Below are positions 36,328 to 45,122 of a stretch of 64,000 nt of DNA, in pieces. The translations under genes were made by a program, and so were the position numbers. Source of the stretch: an uncultured Lachnospiraceae bacterium (GTDB taxonomy: Bacteria; Bacillota; Clostridia; Lachnospirales; Lachnospiraceae); contig CABSCP010000019.1 of the NCBI GenBank assembly GCA_902476265.1, forward strand, positions 12,098 through 76,097, in the 5' to 3' direction. Below the pieces are notes generated by a model, which searched no databases, was not told where the DNA came from, and was given only the letters and a program-made list of their open reading frames with translations. Position 1 is the first letter of the stretch, and every line of letters starts with the position of its first letter.

Positions 36328-36798
36328 GTGCCACGTAAAGGACATATTCAGAAAAGAGATGTATTGGCAGATCCTTTATACAATGACAAGGTGGTAACCA
36401 AGCTTATCAATAACATCATGTTAGACGGTAAGAAGGGTGTTGCCCAGAAGATTGTATATGGTGCATTTGCCAGAGTAGAGGAAAAGGCTGGTAAGCCTGC
36501 ACTCGAAGTATTTGAAGAAGCGATGAATAACATCATGCCTGTTCTGGAAGTAAAGGCGAGACGTATCGGTGGTGCTACCTATCAGGTACCGATCGAAGTA
36601 AGAGCAGACAGACGTCAGGCTTTAGGACTTCGCTGGTTGACCATGTTTGCCCGCAAGAGAGGCGAAAAGACCATGGAAGAAAGACTTGCGAATGAAATCC
36701 TTGATGCATCCAATAACACCGGTGCATCCGTTAAGAGGAAAGAAGACGTTCATAAGATGGCTGAAGCGAATAAGGCGTTCTCTCATTACAGATTCTAA
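36328..36798 (+). CDS. rpsG: 30S ribosomal protein S7
   Basis: Primary 16S rRNA-binding protein that nucleates the 30S head. The 156 residues are standard, with PRKGHIQKRDVLADPLY at the start, GGATYQVPIEVR at about 72-83 and the C-terminal KREDVHKMAEANKAFSHYRF-like helix. The start codon is GTG at 36328, seven bases after AAGGAGGG; upstream in-frame codons overlap that site. A 179-base gap separates it from rpsL. Confidence 0.96.
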   Translation: MPRKGHIQKRDVLADPLYNDKVVTKLINNIMLDGKKGVAQKIVYGAFARVEEKAGKPALEVFEEAMNNIMPVLEVKARRIGGATYQVPIEVRADRRQALGLRWLTMFARKRGEKTMEERLANEILDASNNTGASVKRKEDVHKMAEANKAFSHYRF

Positions 36799-36856
36799 TC
36801 GGATCTGTAATGACAGAAAACCAGTTTTTGGCTGATTAAAATAGGAGGAAAGACCT

Positions 36857-38974
36857 TTGGCTGGAAGAGAATATCCCTTAGAGAGAACCAGAAACATCGG
36901 TATTATGGCGCACATCGATGCTGGTAAAACTACCACCACCGAGCGTATTCTTTATTATACCGGTGTTAACTATAAGATTGGTGATACTCATGAAGGAACT
37001 GCAACCATGGACTGGATGGAACAGGAGCAGGAGAGAGGTATTACCATCACTTCTGCAGCTACCACATGTCACTGGACTCTGCAGGAAAATTGCAAGCCGA
37101 AGCCGGGCGCACTGGAGCACCGTATCAATATCATTGATACACCCGGACACGTTGACTTCACTGTTGAAGTTGAGCGTTCCCTGCGCGTGCTGGACGGTGC
37201 GGTAGGCGTGTTCTGCGCAAAGGGCGGTGTAGAGCCTCAGTCTGAGAACGTATGGCGTCAGGCTGATACCTACAATGTACCCCGTATGGCGTTCATCAAC
37301 AAAATGGACATCATGGGCGCAAACTTCTACGGCGCAGTAGAACAGATTAAAAACAGACTGGGCAAAAATGCGATCTGCATTCAGCTGCCCATCGGTAAGG
37401 AAGATGAGTTTAAGGGAATCATCGACCTGTTTGAAATGAAAGCCTACATCTATAATGATGATAAGGGTGATGACATTTCTGTAATTGATATCCCTGAAGA
37501 TATGAAGGATGATGCTGAATTGTATCACTCCGAGCTGGTGGAGAAGATCTGCGAGCTGGATGATGATCTGATGATGGCATATCTGGAGGGTGAAGAACCC
37601 ACAACCGAGCAGTTAAAAGCAGCGCTGAGAAAAGGAACCTGTGAATGTACGGCTGTTCCCGTATGCTGCGGTACCGCTTACAGAAACAAGGGCGTACAGA
37701 AGCTCCTGGATGCAGTTGTAGAGTTCATGCCTTCTCCGCTCGACATCCCTTCCATTAAGGGTGTTGACCTGGACGGCAATGAAGTGGAGAGACATTCTTC
37801 CGATGACGAACCTTTCGCAGCTCTCGCATTCAAGATCATGACAGACCCCTTCGTTGGTAAGCTGGCTTACTTCCGTGTATACTCCGGCGGCTTAAACTCC
37901 GGTTCTTATATCCTGAATGCAACCAAGGGCAAGAAGGAACGTGTAGGACGTATTCTGCAGATGCATGCGAATAAGCGGATGGAACTGGAAAGAGTTTACG
38001 CCGGCGATATCGCTGCAGCAGTAGGTTTTAAATTCACGACGACAGGTGATACCATCTGTGACGAACAGCATCCGGTTATTCTGGAATCCATGGAGTTCCC
38101 TGAACCCGTTATTGAGCTCGCAATCGAGCCCAAGACAAAAGCAGGTCAGGACAAGATGGGCGTTGCGCTCGCAAAACTGGCAGAAGAAGATCCGACCTTC
38201 CGTGCTCATACCGATCAGGAGACAGGTCAGACCATCATCGCCGGAATGGGTGAGCTGCATCTGGAGATCATCGTAGACCGTCTGCTCCGTGAGTTCAAGG
38301 TGGAAGCAAACGTAGGCGCTCCTCAGGTTGCTTACAAAGAAACCTTCACCAAGCCTGTGGATGTGGACAGCAAATATGCGAAACAGTCCGGCGGCCGTGG
38401 TCAGTATGGTCACTGTAAAGTTAAATTCGAGCCTATGGATCCCAACGGCGAAGAAACATTCAAGTTCGAATCCACCGTTGTGGGCGGCGCTATTCCGAAG
38501 GAATATATCCCCGCAGTCGGCGAAGGTATCGAAGAAGCGACAAAGGCCGGTATCCTGGGCGGATTCCCTGTACTGGGCGTTCACGCGAATGTATACGACG
38601 GTTCTTACCATGAAGTAGACTCCTCCGAAATGGCGTTCCATATCGCCGGCTCTCTGGCATTCAAAGATGCTATGGCAAAGGCGAACCCGGTACTGCTTGA
38701 GCCTATCATGAAGGTTGAAGTTACCATGCCGGAAGAATATATGGGCGATGTTATCGGTGATATCAACTCCCGCCGCGGACGTATCGAAGGTATGGATGAT
38801 ATCGGCGGAGGCAAGATGGTAAGAGCGTATGTACCGCTTGCTGAGATGTTCGGTTACTCCACAGATTTACGTTCCAGAACACAGGGCCGCGGTAACTACT
38901 CCATGTTCTTCGAAAAATACGAACAGGTACCGAAGAGCGTTCAGGAGAAGGTTCTCGCTGCAAAAGCAAAATAA
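36857..38974 (+). CDS. fusA: Elongation factor G
   Basis: Translocation GTPase, 705 residues. The start codon is TTG at 36857, seven bases after AGGAGGA. G1 is AHIDAGKTTTTE, the switch region has RGITITSAATT, G3 is DTPGHVDF, G4 NKMD; domains II-V follow with AGMGELHLEIIVDRL and GRGNYSMFFEKY near the end. Fits the canonical translocase rather than a ribosomal protection protein. Third gene of the str operon; tuf follows with its own promoter. Confidence 0.97.
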   Translation: MAGREYPLERTRNIGIMAHIDAGKTTTTERILYYTGVNYKIGDTHEGTATMDWMEQEQERGITITSAATTCHWTLQENCKPKPGALEHRINIIDTPGHVDFTVEVERSLRVLDGAVGVFCAKGGVEPQSENVWRQADTYNVPRMAFINKMDIMGANFYGAVEQIKNRLGKNAICIQLPIGKEDEFKGIIDLFEMKAYIYNDDKGDDISVIDIPEDMKDDAELYHSELVEKICELDDDLMMAYLEGEEPTTEQLKAALRKGTCECTAVPVCCGTAYRNKGVQKLLDAVVEFMPSPLDIPSIKGVDLDGNEVERHSSDDEPFAALAFKIMTDPFVGKLAYFRVYSGGLNSGSYILNATKGKKERVGRILQMHANKRMELERVYAGDIAAAVGFKFTTTGDTICDEQHPVILESMEFPEPVIELAIEPKTKAGQDKMGVALAKLAEEDPTFRAHTDQETGQTIIAGMGELHLEIIVDRLLREFKVEANVGAPQVAYKETFTKPVDVDSKYAKQSGGRGQYGHCKVKFEPMDPNGEETFKFESTVVGGAIPKEYIPAVGEGIEEATKAGILGGFPVLGVHANVYDGSYHEVDSSEMAFHIAGSLAFKDAMAKANPVLLEPIMKVEVTMPEEYMGDVIGDINSRRGRIEGMDDIGGGKMVRAYVPLAEMFGYSTDLRSRTQGRGNYSMFFEKYEQVPKSVQEKVLAAKAK

Positions 38975-38993
38975 TTTGACCGTAAATTAATAC

Positions 38994-39034
38994 TTGAAAA
39001 TACAGCTATTATCGAATATAATCAGTAATAGCTG
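38994..39034 (+). promoter_or_regulatory. Promoter of tuf with flanking inverted repeat
   Basis: TTGAAA (38994-38999), 17-bp spacer, TATAAT (39017-39022). CAGCTATTA (39003-39011) and TAATAGCTG (39026-39034) are perfect inverted repeats on either side of the -10. Confidence 0.8.
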
Positions 39035-39083
39035 ATTAATCAAAAAACTATTAAATCACTGATTTAAGGAGGATTATGTAAAA

Positions 39084-40271
39084 ATGGGTAAAGCTAAATT
39101 TGAAAGATCCAAACCGCATTGTAACATCGGTACCATTGGCCACGTTGACCATGGTAAAACAACTCTGACAGCTGCTATCACAAAGACTCTTCATGAGAGA
39201 CTGGGCACCGGCGAAGCTGTTGCTTTCGAAAACATCGATAAGGCTCCTGAAGAAAGAGAACGTGGTATCACCATCTCCACAGCTCACGTTGAGTATGAGA
39301 CAGAGAAGAGACACTACGCTCACGTTGACTGCCCTGGACATGCTGACTACGTTAAGAACATGATCACAGGTGCTGCTCAGATGGACGGCGCTATCCTGGT
39401 TGTTGCTGCAACTGATGGTGTTATGGCTCAGACAAAAGAGCACATCCTGCTGTCCCGTCAGGTAGGCGTTCCTTACATCGTTGTATTCCTGAACAAATGC
39501 GATATGGTTGACGACGAAGAACTGCTCGAGCTGGTTGAAATGGAAGTTACCGAACAGCTGGAAGAGTATGAGTTCACAGATTGCCCGATCATCAGAGGTT
39601 CCGCTCTGAAAGCTCTGGAAGATCCTCAGAGCGAATGGGGCGACAAGATCCTTGAACTGATGAGCACAGTTGACGAATATATTCCGGATCCTCAGCGTGA
39701 CACAGATAAGCCTTTCCTGATGCCTGTAGAAGACGTATTCACAATTACCGGCCGTGGTACAGTTGCTACCGGTAGAGTAGAAAGAGGTACTCTGCACCTG
39801 AACGAAGAAGTTGAAATCGTTGGTATCAAAGAAGAGACCAAGAAGACTGTTGTAACCGGTATCGAAATGTTCCGTAAAATGCTGGATGAGGCTCAGGCTG
39901 GTGATAACATCGGCGCTCTGCTTCGTGGCGTTCAGAGAACCGAAATCGAAAGAGGACAGGTTCTTGCAAAACCCGGTTCCGTTACCTGCCATCACAAATT
40001 TACCGCTCAGGTATACGTTCTGACAAAGGACGAAGGCGGCCGTCATACACCTTTCTTCAACAACTACAGACCTCAGTTCTACTTCCGTACAACTGACGTT
40101 ACAGGTGTCTGCAACCTTCCTGAAGGCGTAGAAATGTGCATGCCTGGCGATAACGTAGAAATGACCATCGAACTGATCCATCCCGTAGCTATGGAGCAGG
40201 GTCTTACTTTCGCTATCCGTGAAGGTGGCCGTACAGTTGGTTCCGGCCGTGTTGCTACCATCATCGAGTAA
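39084..40271 (+). CDS. tuf: Elongation factor Tu
   Basis: GTPase that delivers aminoacyl-tRNA, 395 residues. GTP-binding motifs are GHVDHGKTTLT, the effector loop around RGITIST, DCPGHADYVKNM and NKCDMV; domains II and III are complete, ending GSGRVATIIE. AAGGAGG precedes the ATG. The own promoter at 38994 gives independent high expression. In many Bacillota the S10 operon follows at once; here a terminator and about 20 kb of other genes intervene. Confidence 0.98.
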   Translation: MGKAKFERSKPHCNIGTIGHVDHGKTTLTAAITKTLHERLGTGEAVAFENIDKAPEERERGITISTAHVEYETEKRHYAHVDCPGHADYVKNMITGAAQMDGAILVVAATDGVMAQTKEHILLSRQVGVPYIVVFLNKCDMVDDEELLELVEMEVTEQLEEYEFTDCPIIRGSALKALEDPQSEWGDKILELMSTVDEYIPDPQRDTDKPFLMPVEDVFTITGRGTVATGRVERGTLHLNEEVEIVGIKEETKKTVVTGIEMFRKMLDEAQAGDNIGALLRGVQRTEIERGQVLAKPGSVTCHHKFTAQVYVLTKDEGGRHTPFFNNYRPQFYFRTTDVTGVCNLPEGVEMCMPGDNVEMTIELIHPVAMEQGLTFAIREGGRTVGSGRVATIIE

Positions 40272-40305
40272 TTAATATTACTGTTTTGTGTCCAAGCATA
40301 AGATT

Positions 40306-40337
40306 GCCCCTGAAACCTTGCGGTTTCAGGGGCTTTT
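40306..40337 (+). terminator. Terminator after tuf
   Basis: GCCCCTGAAACC (40306-40317) pairs perfectly with GGTTTCAGGGGC (40322-40333), then TTTT. Confidence 0.92.
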
Positions 40338-40373
40338 CTATTGTTCAACATAAAGAACAGAACGATAAGTGAG

Positions 40374-40412
40374 CAGAAAAAAGCCGCATCAGCGATTATC
40401 TGCTGATGCGGC
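40374..40412 (-). terminator. Terminator of the HD-domain gene
   Basis: GCCGCATCAGC (40383-40393) and GCTGATGCGGC (40402-40412) pair perfectly; read on the minus strand the stem is followed by a T-run (40377-40382). Confidence 0.85.
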
Positions 40413-40445
40413 GAGTTCCTATCGTACAAAATATTGTTTAAAATC

Positions 40446-40940
40446 TCAGGCATAACTCACAATCACACGGTTTTTTCTGGAAAGTGCAATCCTGAACCGG
40501 CAGAATTCTGTAATGGCACAGAGTTTATCGGCACAGGAGATCACCCATGCCTCGCGGCTTCTGGGCAAAGGTCCAAGGGGGAACATGTGTGAAAGTATCG
40601 CCTGTCTTTCCTTGTCGTAAAGAGCGAAATGCTCCTCACTTGTATACGCTGCTACCTTTGGATGATAAAAGGCCTGCACCTGTCCTTTCGGCAGTTTATC
40701 CTTAAAGTCATAGACACAAAAATCATGAAGTAAACCGGCCCGTGCTGCAACGCTGGAATCCCAGCCGAATTTTCTGGCGATGAGCCAGGAAATATAAGAA
40801 ACATTTAAACTGTGCATAAACCGTGTTGTCTGATAATGCTGCTTATATCGATGAAGCTTCTTAAATTCGGAGTTATCCAGTATGCTTTGCACGAGGGCCA
40901 GAAAATCGGCGCTGATATCATCCGCTACTGTTATATCCAT
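40446..40940 (-). CDS. HD-domain protein
   Basis: A 164-residue cytosolic protein with an HD metal-dependent phosphohydrolase domain. The first His is in FMHSLNVSY (residue 43), the diagnostic HD pair is in AGLLHDFCVYDF (72-73), and a later Asp (SCADKLCAITE, near 138) may complete the site. Similar small HD proteins hydrolyse nucleotides or related phosphates; the substrate here is unknown. The ATG at 40940 is used; a TTG at 40946 is closer to the AAAGGA site and could be the start instead. Convergent with tuf, monocistronic. Confidence 0.75.
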   Translation of the reverse strand: MDITVADDISADFLALVQSILDNSEFKKLHRYKQHYQTTRFMHSLNVSYISWLIARKFGWDSSVAARAGLLHDFCVYDFKDKLPKGQVQAFYHPKVAAYTSEEHFALYDKERQAILSHMFPLGPLPRSREAWVISCADKLCAITEFCRFRIALSRKNRVIVSYA

Positions 40941-41117
40941 CGGCAATCACATCCTTTCTTCCGGCGGAAGCCGACACTATCTGTCCGACGGCTATCGCCT
41001 TTCTAATTCCAGTATAACGCAATAATTTACAAAATCAAGAGGAAATGAATGGAGGATTTTTAAACAGATATAGAAGCCGGAAGAAGGAACCCCGGAATCA
41101 GAAGAAAATGAAAAGGA

Positions 41118-41171
41118 AAAGGACTGGACGGAATCGCTGATTATGCAGCATTCCTGTCGCAGTCCTTTTTG
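41118..41171 (-). terminator. Terminator after nrdG
   Basis: AAAAGGACTG (41118-41127) and CAGTCCTTTT (41160-41169) form the base of a long stem with further imperfect pairing inside; T-rich sequence follows on the minus strand. It may also work on the plus strand. Confidence 0.75.
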
Positions 41172-41714
41172 TCAGACCCGTCCTTTTTCACATTGCAGCT
41201 TCCAAAGAATGATTTCGCCTTTGACCAGGGTTTCCTTTACATCGATAATCCTCTGATTTTCGGAGCCGCGGAAGGGGAGGCTGATGTTTTTTAAAGCGTC
41301 CACAAATTCGCCGTCAACCAGGACATCCAGCAGGGAGAGCATTTCATCGGTGCACTCACATCTGGCCCGGCTGTCTGTCAGAAGTTCCTGATCCAGCAGA
41401 TATCCGGAATAGCACCAGATTGTTTTTGCGGGAAAACGGCTTCGCACCTCTTTCAGAAAAGGGAGCAGCGCGCGCTGGTTGTCCGGTTCAAAGGGTTCCC
41501 CTCCCAGAAGGGAGAGGCCGTTAATATAATCCGGCGCCAGGGCTTCCAGGATTTCGGCTTTGGCAGCATCATCAAAAGGCTTTCCGAAAGAAAAATTCCA
41601 GGTTTCCGGATTGAAGCAGTTTTTACAATGGTGGGTACAGCCGGAGACGAAGAGGGAAACCCTCACGCCTTCGCCGTTTGCAATATCACATTTTTTGATT
41701 TCTCCGTAGTTCAT
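41172..41714 (-). CDS. nrdG: Anaerobic ribonucleotide reductase activating protein
   Basis: Radical-SAM enzyme that generates the glycyl radical on NrdD. The 180 residues carry the 4Fe-4S cysteine motif C26-x3-C30-x2-C33 (SGCTHHCKNCFNPETW) and the GGEP SAM motif in LSLLGGEPFEPDN. Its ATG shares one base with the nrdD stop (TAATG), so the two are translationally coupled. Needed for dNTP synthesis without oxygen, in line with an obligate anaerobe. Confidence 0.95.
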   Translation of the reverse strand: MNYGEIKKCDIANGEGVRVSLFVSGCTHHCKNCFNPETWNFSFGKPFDDAAKAEILEALAPDYINGLSLLGGEPFEPDNQRALLPFLKEVRSRFPAKTIWCYSGYLLDQELLTDSRARCECTDEMLSLLDVLVDGEFVDALKNISLPFRGSENQRIIDVKETLVKGEIILWKLQCEKGRV

Positions 41715-43873
41715 TACAGATGCAGCACCCTTTCCTTAATTTCCTGTGTGCGTCCCTGGTTCCAGAACTGGGTTCCGATGTAGCCGCAGGTACGGCGTGC
41801 CACATTCAGCTTGTTCTGATCCCGGCAGCCGCAGTTGGGGCACTCCCACACCAGTTTGCCGTCTTCGTCCTCCACGATTTTGATTTCGCCGGAATAACCG
41901 CATTCCTGGCAGAAATCACTCTTGGTATTCAGTTCCGCATACATGATGTTGTCATAAATGAAGCGCATCACCTGTAAAACCGCAGGGATGTTGCTCTGCA
42001 TATCGGGCACTTCCACGTAGCTGATTGCGCCGCCGGTGGAAAGGGCCTGGAACTGGGATTCAAATTTCAGTTTGGAGAAAGCGTCGATGGGTTCGCTCAC
42101 ATGCACATGATAGCTGTTTGTGATGTAACTCTTATCCGTGATGCCTTCCACGATGCCGAAGCGTTTCTGCAGGCATTTGGCAAATTTGTAGGTGGTGCTT
42201 TCAATGGGGGATCCGTAAATGGAGAAGCCGATATTCGTCTCCTCCTTCCATTTGTTGCAGGCATCGTTCATATGCTGCATCACATGGAGGGCAAAAGGAG
42301 TGGCTTCCGGATCCGTATGGGTTTTGCCCGTCATATATTTGGTACATTCGTACAGGCCGGCATACCCCAGAGAAATGGTGGAATAGCCGCCGTAGAGCAG
42401 CGAATCGATGGTTTCTCCTTTTTTCAGTCTCGCCAGAGCGCCGTACTGCCAGAGGATGGGAGCCGCGTCGGACAGCGTGCCTTTTAACCGGTTGTGGCGG
42501 TACATCAGGGCACGGTAGCACAGTTCCAGACGGTCGTCAAAAATCTTCCAGAATTTGTCCATATCCCCGCCGGAGGAAAGCGCCACATCCACCAGATTGA
42601 TGGTGACAACACCCTGGTTAAAACGGCCGTAAAATTTGTAATTGCCGTTTTCATCCTTCCAGGGGCTCAAAGCGCTGCGGCAGCCCATGACGGGGAAGCA
42701 GTTGCCTTCCTTTAATTCCTTCATTTTCTTTTCGGAAATATAGTCGGGCACCAGACGCTTTGCGGTACATTTTGCCGCCAGTTCGGTGAGATAAAAATAT
42801 TCGGAACCTTCTTCCACATTGTCGTCTTCCAGCACGTAGATCAGTTTGGGGAAGGCGGGGGTGATCCAGACGCCGGCTTCGTTTTTCACGCCGCGGTAGC
42901 GCTGCTTTAAGGTTTCTTCGATGATCAGGGCCAGGTCTTTCTTCTCCTGGTCATTTTTCGCTTCATTCAGATACATGAAAACAGTGAGGAAAGGCGCCTG
43001 TCCGTTGGTGGTCATCAGGGTGATGATCTGGTACTGGATCGTCTGGCAGCCTTTGTTAATTTCCCGATGCAGCCGTTTTTCCACGATCTGATTGATCTGT
43101 TCCGGAGAAGCTTCGGTATTTAAAAGTTTGATCTCTTCCAGCACTTCGGCCCGGATTTTATCCCTGGAAACCTGAACAAAGGGAGCCAGGTGGGCGAGGC
43201 TGATGCTCTGGCCGCCATACTGGTTGCTGGCAACCTGGGCGATGATCTGGGTGGCGATGTTGCAGGCGGTGGAGAAGCTGTGGGGCTTTTCGATCAGGGT
43301 CTCGCTGATGACGGTGCCGTTCTGGAGCATATCTTCCAGATTCACCAGGTCGCAGTTGTGCATGTGCTGGGCAAAATAATCGGAATCATGGAAATGGATG
43401 ATCCCGTTTTTGTCCGCCTCCACAATATCGGGAGGGAGCAGGAGACGCTGGGTTAAATCCCGGCTCACCTCACCGGCCATATAGTCGCGTTGTACGCTGT
43501 TGACAGTAGGATTTTTATTGGAGTTTTCCTGTTTCACCTCTTCATTGTTGCATTCGATGAGGGAGAGGATGCGGTTATCCGTGGTGTTGGATTTACGAAC
43601 CAGCGTCCGCTGATAACGGTATTGTACATAGCGTTTTGCCAGATCAAATGCGCCGGTGGACATGATCTGGTTTTCCACCATATCCTGGATTTCTTCCACC
43701 GAAACGGCGCGGTTCATTTTCTGGCATTTGTATTCCACATAGTCTGCGATGTCGTGTATCTGTTCTGCGCTGAGCGGATTGGATTCCGCAGAGTTGTTGG
43801 CCTTGCTGATGGCGGCTACGATTTTGTCAATGTCAAAGGTGGCTTCGGAGCCGTTTCTTTTGATAATTTTCAT
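41714..43873 (-). CDS. nrdD: Anaerobic ribonucleoside-triphosphate reductase (class III)
   Basis: Reduces ribonucleoside triphosphates to deoxy forms with a glycyl radical. The 719 residues begin with an ATP-cone allosteric domain (about 1-95, IIKRNGSEATFDIDKI). The catalytic barrel follows, then a zinc ribbon with CQECGYSG and CPNCGC (about 665-690), and the C-terminal glycyl-radical loop RTCGYIGTQFW with the radical Gly at 697. AAGGAGA precedes the ATG at 43873. Transcribed divergently from a Crp/Fnr-family regulator; the 225-bp intergenic region holds candidate operators. Confidence 0.96.
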   Translation of the reverse strand: MKIIKRNGSEATFDIDKIVAAISKANNSAESNPLSAEQIHDIADYVEYKCQKMNRAVSVEEIQDMVENQIMSTGAFDLAKRYVQYRYQRTLVRKSNTTDNRILSLIECNNEEVKQENSNKNPTVNSVQRDYMAGEVSRDLTQRLLLPPDIVEADKNGIIHFHDSDYFAQHMHNCDLVNLEDMLQNGTVISETLIEKPHSFSTACNIATQIIAQVASNQYGGQSISLAHLAPFVQVSRDKIRAEVLEEIKLLNTEASPEQINQIVEKRLHREINKGCQTIQYQIITLMTTNGQAPFLTVFMYLNEAKNDQEKKDLALIIEETLKQRYRGVKNEAGVWITPAFPKLIYVLEDDNVEEGSEYFYLTELAAKCTAKRLVPDYISEKKMKELKEGNCFPVMGCRSALSPWKDENGNYKFYGRFNQGVVTINLVDVALSSGGDMDKFWKIFDDRLELCYRALMYRHNRLKGTLSDAAPILWQYGALARLKKGETIDSLLYGGYSTISLGYAGLYECTKYMTGKTHTDPEATPFALHVMQHMNDACNKWKEETNIGFSIYGSPIESTTYKFAKCLQKRFGIVEGITDKSYITNSYHVHVSEPIDAFSKLKFESQFQALSTGGAISYVEVPDMQSNIPAVLQVMRFIYDNIMYAELNTKSDFCQECGYSGEIKIVEDEDGKLVWECPNCGCRDQNKLNVARRTCGYIGTQFWNQGRTQEIKERVLHL

Positions 43874-43990
43874 CCTGTTTTCTCCTTATTTGAAACATAG
43901 ATGCAACTTCTGCCTCCCCGCAAAAGATGCATGAAAGTGATTGTGTGACATACGCCCCCGGTCACTCTGCGATCAGAGACGGCAGTCTTT

Positions 43991-44062
43991 ATTATATATC
44001 CGGGCCTTTTTAAAAACAGTTGCATAGGCAACAAGTATGGGATATAATACAAAATATAGTGG
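43991..44062. promoter_or_regulatory. Divergent nrdD / crp-fnr control region
   Basis: Plus strand: TTGCAT (44020-44025), 17-bp spacer, TATAAT (44043-44048) for the regulator gene. Minus strand: TATAAT at 43996-43991 for nrdD, lacking a good -35. The palindrome GTTGC-ATAG-GCAAC (44019-44032) overlaps the regulator's -35 and is centred about 41.5 bp before the expected nrdD start. Bases 44047-44062, read on the minus strand, match the NrdR-box consensus as I know it at 13 of 16 positions. Promoters are fairly clear; the operators are inferred. Confidence 0.55.
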
Positions 44063-44098
44063 TTTGCACAAAAATGAAGCACATGATGGTGAGAGTAT

Positions 44099-44731
44099 AT
44101 GGAACAATTTAACGATTTATTCGGCTTGACCGAAGAACAGACACAAGGGCTGATCAAAGCCGGCACAATTGCAATCCGGGAGTTTGGGAAGCGCCAGGTT
44201 TTGATGACGCTGGATGATGATATGGATGGGATTGGCGTGATGCTCACAGGGACCGCTTTTTTGGAAAGCATGAATTTTGACGGGCAGAGAAGGATTGTGG
44301 ATTATTATGAGCCCCGGGACATTTTCATGAGGAAATGTTTTCCGGTCATGGAAAATAATCTGTATTATGTGATTTCCCGGTCCAAATGCAGGGTAGCGTT
44401 TTTAAATGACAGGAAGCTGTCAGCCAGGCACGGCGCTCATGGGATGCGCGCGAAAATTCTGGATTATATTCTGACTGCAGCCCAGCGCAGAGCCCTGATG
44501 CACATGGACGTGCTGGGACAGCGGACGCTGCGGCACAAGCTTATGGCCTATCTGGGGTATCTGAGCAGGCAAAAGGAAAGCCCCTCTTTTGAACTGCCCT
44601 TTTCCTTTACGGACTGCGCAGATTATCTGGCGGTGGATAGAAGCGCCATGATGCGGGAAATCGGCAGGATGAAGGAAGAAGGGATTTTAGACACCCAGGG
44701 TGCGAGAATTACGCTGTTACGAAAAGGCTGA
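44099..44731 (+). CDS. Crp/Fnr-family transcriptional regulator
   Basis: A 210-residue regulator: N-terminal cyclic-nucleotide-binding-like beta roll (about 15-115), a dimerisation helix (about 118-140) and a C-terminal Crp-type winged helix (about 145-205, with FTDCADYLAVDRSAMMREI as recognition region). It lacks the cysteine cluster of oxygen-sensing FNR, so it is not an iron-sulphur sensor; the ligand is unknown. It is divergent from nrdDG, which suggests it controls anaerobic dNTP synthesis and itself. The ribosome site (GGTGAG) is weak. blaI follows 16 bp downstream. Confidence 0.87.
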   Translation: MEQFNDLFGLTEEQTQGLIKAGTIAIREFGKRQVLMTLDDDMDGIGVMLTGTAFLESMNFDGQRRIVDYYEPRDIFMRKCFPVMENNLYYVISRSKCRVAFLNDRKLSARHGAHGMRAKILDYILTAAQRRALMHMDVLGQRTLRHKLMAYLGYLSRQKESPSFELPFSFTDCADYLAVDRSAMMREIGRMKEEGILDTQGARITLLRKG

Positions 44732-44747
44732 CTGCAGGAGGAAAGGA

Positions 44748-45122
44748 ATGGAAGTACCGGAAATTTTTGAAAGTGAATACAGGTTCTGTGAAATTTTATG
44801 GGAGCAGGAACCGGTTTTGAGCAGCGAGTTGGTGCGGCTGTGCGCCCAAAAGCTGGGATGGAAAAAATCCACCACTTATACGGTGATCAAGCGGCTGTCT
44901 CAGAGGGGAGTCGTGAAATCGGAGAATGCTGTGGTGACGGCCCTGGTGACCAGGGAGGAAGTGCAGGCGGCCAGGAGCCGGGAATTTGTGGAGAAAAATT
45001 TCAGCGGTTCTCTGCCCGGTTTTATTGCTGCCTTTACGAAAAAAGGCAGGTTATCGGAGCGGGATGCGGCACAAATCCGCAAAATGCTGGATGACTGCCT
45101 GGAGCAGGAGAAACGGAAATGA
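44748..45122 (+). CDS. BlaI/MecI/CopY-family transcriptional repressor
   Basis: A 124-residue winged-helix repressor of the penicillinase-repressor family. The DNA-binding part (about 1-75) includes CEILWEQEPVLSSELV and KKSTTYTVIKRLSQRGVV; the C-terminal helices (about 85-124) form the dimer, and the site cut by a BlaR1-type protease would be in this linker. AGGAGG fixes the ATG at 44748. It overlaps the DUF2752 gene by four bases and lies upstream of an M56 peptidase gene and two matching operators, a BlaI-BlaR1 type arrangement. No beta-lactamase gene is present. Confidence 0.9.
   Translation: MEVPEIFESEYRFCEILWEQEPVLSSELVRLCAQKLGWKKSTTYTVIKRLSQRGVVKSENAVVTALVTREEVQAARSREFVEKNFSGSLPGFIAAFTKKGRLSERDAAQIRKMLDDCLEQEKRK

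Noticed and set aside
39051..40181. Minus-strand frame of 376 codons opposite tuf
   Set aside because: Antisense shadow of a highly biased gene; its residues are uncharacteristic and no start signal is seen.
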